DNA of 10,951 nt from Promethearchaeota archaeon (lineage in GTDB: Archaea; Asgardarchaeota; Lokiarchaeia; Sigynarchaeales; SOKP01), in contig JAEOTW010000101.1 in the NCBI GenBank assembly GCA_016839655.1, forward strand, positions 1 to 10,951, written 5' to 3'. The translations under genes were made by a program, and so were the position numbers. The notes below the pieces were generated by a model. It ran no database searches. It saw nothing but the letters and a program-made list of their open reading frames with translations, and was not told where the DNA came from. Numbering within the stretch: position 1 is the first letter of the stretch; each line of letters starts with the position of its first letter. Below, in pieces: positions 6,597 through 10,951 of the stretch.

Positions 6597-8135
6597 ATTG
6601 AATTTAAGAGTAAGGATTTAGGAGTAGTTTTAACCCCCCCTCAAACAGTAGAATATATAATCTCAAGAATAGGGGAGATTAAAGACGGACAGAGAATATT
6701 AGATCCTTGTGTTGGACCAGGAATTTTTATTAAAAAATTAATAGAAGCTGGAATTGATAATAGGCAAATATATGCTTTCGATATCAATTCAAAATTTTTA
6801 AATGAAGTTGAAAAGTTGGGAGTTTCTACTAAAATACAGGACACTCTCATTGCTCTATACCCTGATTCTTATAATCAATTTGACTTTATTGTAGGAAATC
6901 CTCCATATCTAAATAAAGCGAGTGCTTATGTTCGAAAAAATAAAAAAAAATTAAGTAATATTTATGGGAAAATAAACGCTCATGAAACATATGCTATGTT
7001 TATTGTAAATAGCATTTGGAGGCTGAAAGAAGGAGGAAAATTAGGATTTATTACGAGTGATTCATTTTTAACCCTAAGTACCCATAAAAGGTTAAGAAAA
7101 TTTATTCTTAATAATTCTAAAATTATTGAAATTCTTTTAGCACCAAAAAATTTATTTTCTAATCAAAATGTAAGTACAAGCCCAGTAATTATAATATTAC
7201 AGAAATGTTCTGGTCAAAAAAATAAAAATATAAGGGAAAATAATGTTATGAGGATAATTCCTCGAGTTAATACTGAGGAAAATTATTATTATCCCCCTGT
7301 TGTTAATAAAATAAGACAAAAAAAGTATAATTCTTTACCCTCTAAAATATTTTTTAATGAAATTGAAGAAGAAGTTCTTAATTTATTTGAAAAAGCCCCA
7401 AAATTAAAAGATTATATACAAGGATTTATTGGGATGCACACACATAATAACAAGAGGTTTATAGCTGCTATTGAAGGTACAGAACTAGAAGAAATTTATA
7501 AAAAAAGAAACAAAAAAATCCCCAATCCCAATGAGAAATACATAATTATCACAGGTGAGAATCTAAAATCAAACCAGTGGAAACCTTACTTGAAAAGAGG
7601 TGGAGCAGAACAATACTATAGACCAATAATGGAAGCTCTTGATTGGAGAAGAGAGTCAGTAAAAAAATATGATATTCCTAAAAATGTGCCATTTGAAGAA
7701 GAAGGAGTTTCAATTAGTGGAGTAAGTTCGCGATTGGCAGCACGTTATATGCCAAGAGGATGTTATTGGGATTCTAATAAAGCTATTGGATTTATTATTA
7801 AAAACATATCAATTACAATTCCCTATGTATTAGGTTTGTTAAATAGTTCTTTATATAATTATTTGGCGAAGGGAATTATAAATAATACAAGTAGTATACA
7901 GATCTCAGGGATTGATGCCTTACCATTTATTCTTCCTGAAAAAGAATTTAAGAATAAAATAGAGACACTCGTATCATCAATTATTGTTAAAAAAGAGAAA
8001 GATGTAAAATACGATTATACTAAAGAACAAAAATTGATTGATGATTTAGTATACCGATTTCATGCTGAAAAATTTAAGTTCCCGAACGATTTAAAAAAGA
8101 AATTAGATAATGAATATTCAATTTATCAAGATTAA
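6597..8135 (+). CDS. N6-adenine DNA methyltransferase, Eco57I/TaqI type; start codon non-canonical
   Basis: The reading frame gives a 512-residue gamma-type adenine methyltransferase. Visible parts are the motif X-like GVVLTPPQTVEYI (9-21), SAM-binding motif I DPCVGPG (36-42), acidic D62 (YAFDIN), and the catalytic NPPY of motif IV (101-104), which flips and methylates the adenine N6. A C-terminal TaqI-like target recognition domain follows, including SGVSSRLAARYMPRG. No nuclease domain or adjacent restriction gene is seen, so it may be an orphan or a partner encoded elsewhere. The frame is open back to a TAA at 6579, yet has no ATG, GTG or TTG before TTG 6816, which lies after motif I and would destroy SAM binding. 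I place the start at ATT 6597, three bases after the upstream stop and behind a weak GCGGAT. A lost start codon is the alternative. Confidence 0.82.
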   Translation: MEFKSKDLGVVLTPPQTVEYIISRIGEIKDGQRILDPCVGPGIFIKKLIEAGIDNRQIYAFDINSKFLNEVEKLGVSTKIQDTLIALYPDSYNQFDFIVGNPPYLNKASAYVRKNKKKLSNIYGKINAHETYAMFIVNSIWRLKEGGKLGFITSDSFLTLSTHKRLRKFILNNSKIIEILLAPKNLFSNQNVSTSPVIIILQKCSGQKNKNIRENNVMRIIPRVNTEENYYYPPVVNKIRQKKYNSLPSKIFFNEIEEEVLNLFEKAPKLKDYIQGFIGMHTHNNKRFIAAIEGTELEEIYKKRNKKIPNPNEKYIIITGENLKSNQWKPYLKRGGAEQYYRPIMEALDWRRESVKKYDIPKNVPFEEEGVSISGVSSRLAARYMPRGCYWDSNKAIGFIIKNISITIPYVLGLLNSSLYNYLAKGIINNTSSIQISGIDALPFILPEKEFKNKIETLVSSIIVKKEKDVKYDYTKEQKLIDDLVYRFHAEKFKFPNDLKKKLDNEYSIYQD

Positions 8136-8160
8136 AGTTTTTCTCTCTTAATTTCTTATT
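8136..8160 (+). terminator. T-rich tract after the methyltransferase gene
   Basis: Immediately after the stop codon, AGTTTTTCTCTCTTAATTTCTTATT provides U-rich runs of the kind archaeal RNA polymerase terminates at. No stable hairpin precedes it. The remaining spacer up to 8320 also holds a second run (CCCCCTCTTTTTAT, 8245-8258) and the promoter of the next gene. Confidence 0.35.
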
Positions 8161-8280
8161 ATCTGATAACCTAAAAATAGATTTAATTTGATTTGTCAAA
8201 GTGATTTTTGATTAGGCTACCATTTATCTTTAAAAATTTATTATCCCCCTCTTTTTATAAGGAAAATATCAAGATTAAAA

Positions 8281-8288
8281 CTTATATA
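8281..8288 (+). promoter_or_regulatory. TATA box of the radical SAM gene
   Basis: CTTATATA preceded by GATTAAAA is a good archaeal BRE/TATA combination. It would place transcription initiation at about 8308-8312, leaving a leader of some ten bases before the GTG at 8321. It overlaps the left arm of the perfect inverted repeat at 8286-8303. Confidence 0.5.
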
Positions 8289-8303
8289 CCGTTTTTTCGG
8301 TAT
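8286..8303. repeat. Perfect inverted repeat overlapping the radical SAM promoter
   Basis: ATACCG, six T, CGGTAT: both arms match exactly over six bases and share the CG-containing core in an otherwise AT-rich spacer. The left arm overlaps the end of the TATA box and the right arm ends just before the predicted transcription start. This is where an archaeal repressor would sit to block TFB/RNA polymerase. A DNA operator is more likely than an RNA hairpin, since most of the repeat lies upstream of the predicted transcript. Confidence 0.45.
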
Positions 8304-8320
8304 GCTAATAAACTTGATCA

Positions 8321-9619
8321 GTGGGTAAAGTGCCATCTGTTTTAGAAAAAATACGTATTTTAGGAGAAAATTCAAAATATGATATTTGTGCCAGTACTGC
8401 TTCCAGTCGTACTGATAAATATCCAAAACTTTTTGGAGATTCAAAAGAATGGATTGGGGCTACTGCTAGTGGGGGAATTTGCCACAGCTACACTCCAGAC
8501 GGGCGTTGCATGAGTCTTTTTAAAACTCTTTATACTAATAAATGTATATACAATTGCAAATACTGTTTTTCTCATAATTGTAATAAAAAGGTAAGTTTTA
8601 CTCCAGAAGAATATGCTCGTACGTTTATGAAACTTTATTCAATGAATGTAGCTGAGGGGGTTTTTATTTCATCAGGAGTTTGTGGTAGTGCGGATGAAAC
8701 AACCGAGGAAATGTTAGAAGCTATTCGACTCCTTCGATTTAAATATAATTTTCAAGGATATGTACATTTTAAGTGTCTACCGGGGGTAAGTCAATATCTT
8801 CTTAAAGAAGCAGTAACTCTTTCTGATCGTATTTCAATAAATATGGAAGCCTCATCTAAAACTCACCTAGCAGAGATCGCAGATCAAAAAGATTTTAATA
8901 ATGATATTATAACAAGACAGAGGTGGTTAAAAAAAATTCGTACTAGGCATAATGAAGACACGCTTAGAACTATGAAAGATATGAAACAAGATAACCAATT
9001 GAAATTCCAAGAAAAAATGATTAAAGATCGACGAGAAAATGGATATAAAAAATTTCGTTGGGATGGTGCTCCTATTCTCAATAGTGGTCAAACAACTCAA
9101 TTTGTAGTGGGAGCAGCAGAAAATGAGACTGATTGGGAATTATTTAAACGTATAGACTGGGGATATAAACAGGTTGATCTAAGAAGAGCTTATTTTTCCT
9201 CATTTATTCCAATCGAAGGTACACCATTAGCAGGTAAACAAGCGGCTCCATTAGCCAGAGAGCATCGATTATATCAAGGTGATTGGCTATTAAGAATTTA
9301 TCATTATAAGATACATGATCTAAAAGAAATTTTAAATGATGATGGAAATTTACCTCTTGGTGATCCAAAGATTCACTTAGCACGCAAATATTTTGAGGAT
9401 CATAATCGTATAAATCCTAATGAAGCATCCTATAAAGAATTATTAAAAGTTCCTGGTATTGGCCCAATTTCTGCAAAACGTATAATAAACTTAAGAGCCA
9501 AGAAATTTGTATTTAAGAAACGAAGGGATCTTAAATCAGTTGGAGTAGTGTTAAAACGAGCAGATCCATTTCTCATAATAAATGGAAATTCACAAACTAC
9601 ACTTCAAAATTTTACATAA
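8321..9619 (+). CDS. Putative DNA modification/repair radical SAM protein (rSAM-link-UDG family, TIGR03916-like)
   Basis: This is a 432-residue radical SAM enzyme. The [4Fe-4S]/SAM motif is C75-x3-C79-x2-C82 (CIYNCKYC), preceded by GGICHSYTPDGRC, which is characteristic of the family. FISSGVCGSADETTEEML (115-132) follows, then the ISINMEAS strand and a GQTTQFVVGA segment (256-265). A basic, charged stretch (about 186-250) separates the last two. The C-terminus carries a helix-hairpin-helix DNA-binding motif, LLKVPGIGPISAKRI (374-388). Known members are paired with a DUF4130 gene, often fused to uracil-DNA glycosylase, and are presumed to act on DNA, though no reaction is established to my knowledge. 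Additional Cys (C54, C63, C87, C121, C152) could serve a second metal site. Start is GTG 8321 or GTG 8330; the homologous region begins around VPSVLEKI, so the second is possible. Confidence 0.88.
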   Translation: MGKVPSVLEKIRILGENSKYDICASTASSRTDKYPKLFGDSKEWIGATASGGICHSYTPDGRCMSLFKTLYTNKCIYNCKYCFSHNCNKKVSFTPEEYARTFMKLYSMNVAEGVFISSGVCGSADETTEEMLEAIRLLRFKYNFQGYVHFKCLPGVSQYLLKEAVTLSDRISINMEASSKTHLAEIADQKDFNNDIITRQRWLKKIRTRHNEDTLRTMKDMKQDNQLKFQEKMIKDRRENGYKKFRWDGAPILNSGQTTQFVVGAAENETDWELFKRIDWGYKQVDLRRAYFSSFIPIEGTPLAGKQAAPLAREHRLYQGDWLLRIYHYKIHDLKEILNDDGNLPLGDPKIHLARKYFEDHNRINPNEASYKELLKVPGIGPISAKRIINLRAKKFVFKKRRDLKSVGVVLKRADPFLIINGNSQTTLQNFT

Positions 9620-9646
9620 AATAAATTGAATTAAATAGGTGAAAAA

Positions 9647-9655
9647 GTATAAAAA
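9647..9655 (+). promoter_or_regulatory. TATA box of the DUF4130-like gene (leaderless candidate)
   Basis: GTATAAAAA with GAAAAA upstream (9641-9646) is centred about 25 bases before the ATG at 9676. Transcription would thus begin at the start codon, giving a leaderless message, consistent with the absence of a Shine-Dalgarno before the ATG. Confidence 0.45.
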
Positions 9656-9675
9656 GAGACTGTCATAAAGATCCG

Positions 9676-10308
9676 ATGGAAGTTATCGGGCGAGCTAAGG
9701 GATATACTCATGAAGAAATAATTCAAAATCTTTCACGTCATAATAATTTTACTCCTTATCTTATTTCACAAGTAAAAAAAATTCCGGAAGTAGTTTTCCG
9801 TAATTCTGGTTCTTCATTTGCGAAAAAAATTAATCGAATGATGCGAGAAATAGGGACAGAATCGTATCGGGCAAAACAATTTACTAGAACTGAAATTAAT
9901 AATCGTGGAGTATTATATGGAATAGTTTTACTAAGACATAGGGTCATGGATAGAGTTTTAAACTACTTTCATGAAAGATGGCCTCAATGTATAATATGTC
10001 TGTACAATGAACATAATAAAAAAACAAGTTTTATCAATGAAAGAGGTAAAATTCAAGAAACCGACTCAACTTTAAAAGATGTAGTAGAAATTGTTAGTAA
10101 TAATCGGCCAATAATTCCCTACTTTGAAGATATCCAATTTTCAGGAGAAAAAATATTTGAAACCTTATACAGATCTCAGTTTATCTCTGAAAGGGAAAAT
10201 AATGATTACTTCAAAAAAATGATTCCAGATAAGTGTTTTGAACTGCCTGGGATGAGAGGAGGGGTAGAAAAACGCTTTAGAAATAAAAAGATTAATGATT
10301 ATCTATAA
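9676..10308 (+). CDS. DUF4130-like protein, partner of the radical SAM protein
   Basis: The protein is 210 residues, soluble, and has no catalytic motif I can name. Its C-terminal half resembles DUF4130: RTEINNRGVLYGIVLLRHRV (71-90) and YFHERWP (97-103) fit the basic core, and the tail at about 160-190 (FETLYRSQFISERENN, then KKMIPDKCFEL) fits the family's Y-x-x-LWR, I-x-x-R-x-N and MP-x-RYW pattern. In bacteria this domain is encoded next to the same radical SAM protein and is commonly fused to a uracil-DNA-glycosylase domain. Here the glycosylase domain is absent, and the N-terminal 60 residues are basic, ending in KKINRMMREIG. The gene follows the radical SAM gene by 56 bases and has its own TATA-like box. 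The DUF4130 call rests on remembered pattern and context and should be confirmed by profile search. Confidence 0.62.
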   Translation: MEVIGRAKGYTHEEIIQNLSRHNNFTPYLISQVKKIPEVVFRNSGSSFAKKINRMMREIGTESYRAKQFTRTEINNRGVLYGIVLLRHRVMDRVLNYFHERWPQCIICLYNEHNKKTSFINERGKIQETDSTLKDVVEIVSNNRPIIPYFEDIQFSGEKIFETLYRSQFISERENNDYFKKMIPDKCFELPGMRGGVEKRFRNKKINDYL

Positions 10309-10310
10309 TA

Positions 10311-10951
10311 TCATAAAATTTTTGCGAATAATTGCTGTGCTGATTTATATGTTTTGCTTTGATCAGATAGAGCTAAAAGATTTTCACCAACTAGATTAAT
10401 TTTACTAATTTCCTCGTCATTAGGTAATATTCCTAGAAATTTTACATTTTTTTCATTAATAGTAACAACTTGATTTTCTAAAATTTCTTTTATACTGTCT
10501 GAAAAGCGATTGCCAAGAATCCAAATATTTTCAAATTCTAATTCAACTTCCTTGGTTAATTCAATTATCCTTTTCATGGTATGTATACCCATTTTACTCG
10601 GATCGGATACTATGATCAAGTCTGTGACTTTGCGTCCTGTTTTTCTGGAAAAGTATTCTAATCCCGCAGGAGCATCAATCAGTACTATATCATAATTCTT
10701 CGATAATATGTCAATAATCCGTTTTAAATAATTATTAATACTACAATAGCATCCTTCTCCTTCCGCTCGTCCCATTTCTAAAATGTCAAAGTTATCCAAT
10801 TCTATTAAAGCTTCAAAAACTTCGGATTCTACGATTTGATCTTTTGACACATCAAGGGGTATTAGTCTCTTCTGGATTTTATGTTTAAACTCAGCCATTT
10901 TTCCCCCGACAGTCTCATTAAAATGAATTTCTTTACCAATGATATCACCGA
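10311..10951 (-). CDS. CooC-type (MinD/ParA-like) P-loop ATPase, N-terminus outside window
   Basis: The minus-strand frame stays open from the TGA at 10313-10311 to the window edge, so the gene starts beyond 10951. The internal ATG at 10898 is not the start, because the sequence before it (GDIIGKEIHFNETVGGK) is coding and fits the family. The Walker A loop lies outside the window. Diagnostic features are the CxC motif GEGCYCS (codons 10751-10743), which in CooC binds the metal at the dimer interface, and the Walker B strand with switch region, DIVLIDAPAGLEYFSRKTGR. A VSDPSKMGI turn follows. CooC and its relatives (AcsF) drive nickel insertion into carbon monoxide dehydrogenase/acetyl-CoA synthase, so a CODH/ACS operon may lie to the right. 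The gene converges on the DUF4130-like gene, with two bases between the stop codons. Confidence 0.85.
   Translation of the reverse strand, partial: GDIIGKEIHFNETVGGKMAEFKHKIQKRLIPLDVSKDQIVESEVFEALIELDNFDILEMGRAEGEGCYCSINNYLKRIIDILSKNYDIVLIDAPAGLEYFSRKTGRKVTDLIIVSDPSKMGIHTMKRIIELTKEVELEFENIWILGNRFSDSIKEILENQVVTINEKNVKFLGILPNDEEISKINLVGENLLALSDQSKTYKSAQQLFAKIL

Noticed and set aside
6641..6850. Minus-strand open frame of 69 codons
   Set aside because: It lies opposite the motif I region of the methyltransferase and shows no family resemblance.
6816..8135. Methyltransferase starting at TTG 6816
   Set aside because: This start would remove the motif X-like segment and the SAM-binding DPCVGPG, which are encoded in the same frame directly upstream.
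8241..8444. Minus-strand open frame of 67 codons over the radical SAM promoter
   Set aside because: It is antisense to the radical SAM N-terminus and promoter, with low-complexity composition and no recognisable motif.
8884..9081. Minus-strand open frame of 65 codons
   Set aside because: It is a shadow of the charged insertion in the radical SAM gene.
9756..9947. Minus-strand open frame of 63 codons
   Set aside because: It is antisense within the DUF4130-like gene and has no independent support.
10510..10695. Plus-strand open frame of 61 codons
   Set aside because: It is antisense to the CooC-like ATPase, whose motifs clearly support the minus strand.
1..10951. CRISPR array, tRNA, rRNA or insertion sequence
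   Set aside because: No regularly spaced repeats, cloverleaf-like sequence, rRNA-like sequence, transposase or terminal inverted repeats were found on reading the window.

Overview
The window is AT-rich (roughly 30% GC by eye), densely packed, and reads as archaeal. Several genes have TATA-like boxes about 25 bases upstream of start codons, leaders are very short, and TTG and GTG starts are used. The gene families also fit: a CooC-type nickel ATPase, a QueG-like corrinoid/Fe-S protein, and a radical SAM protein with a separate DUF4130-like partner. An Asgard (Lokiarchaeia-like) archaeon is my best guess, but nothing seen here proves it. No rRNA, tRNA, CRISPR array, insertion sequence or origin was found.

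Layout. Positions 1-1998 (minus strand) carry a Gfo/Idh/MocA oxidoreductase that runs off the left edge and a TauE/SafE-type membrane protein. A divergent promoter region (1999-2131) separates them from a plus-strand run at 2132-8135. That run contains a membrane M28 metallopeptidase, a QueG-like double-cluster Fe-S protein, a dimethylargininase (DDAH), a decayed C-terminal fragment of dihydroxy-acid dehydratase (ilvD), a second membrane M28 metallopeptidase, and an N6-adenine DNA methyltransferase of the Eco57I/TaqI type. From 8321 to 10308 a probable DNA modification/repair pair follows: a radical SAM protein with a C-terminal helix-hairpin-helix, and a DUF4130-like protein. A CooC-like ATPase on the minus strand converges on this pair, with two bases between the stop codons, and runs off the right edge.

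How the genes may work together. The peptidase, Fe-S, DDAH and peptidase genes could belong to turnover of proteins and modified amino acids: a peptidase could release methylated arginine and DDAH could convert it to citrulline. This is inference from position only. The methyltransferase, radical SAM protein and DUF4130-like protein all point to DNA modification or repair. The radical SAM gene has its own promoter, so it need not be co-transcribed with the methyltransferase.

The most notable points are: the two M28 peptidases carry transmembrane hairpins between their zinc-ligand motifs; the methyltransferase has no ATG, GTG or TTG start before its SAM-binding motif, which suggests an AUU start or a damaged gene; the radical SAM/DUF4130 pair lacks the uracil-DNA-glycosylase domain its bacterial counterparts carry; and the ilvD scar marks a past rearrangement in the middle of the plus-strand run.
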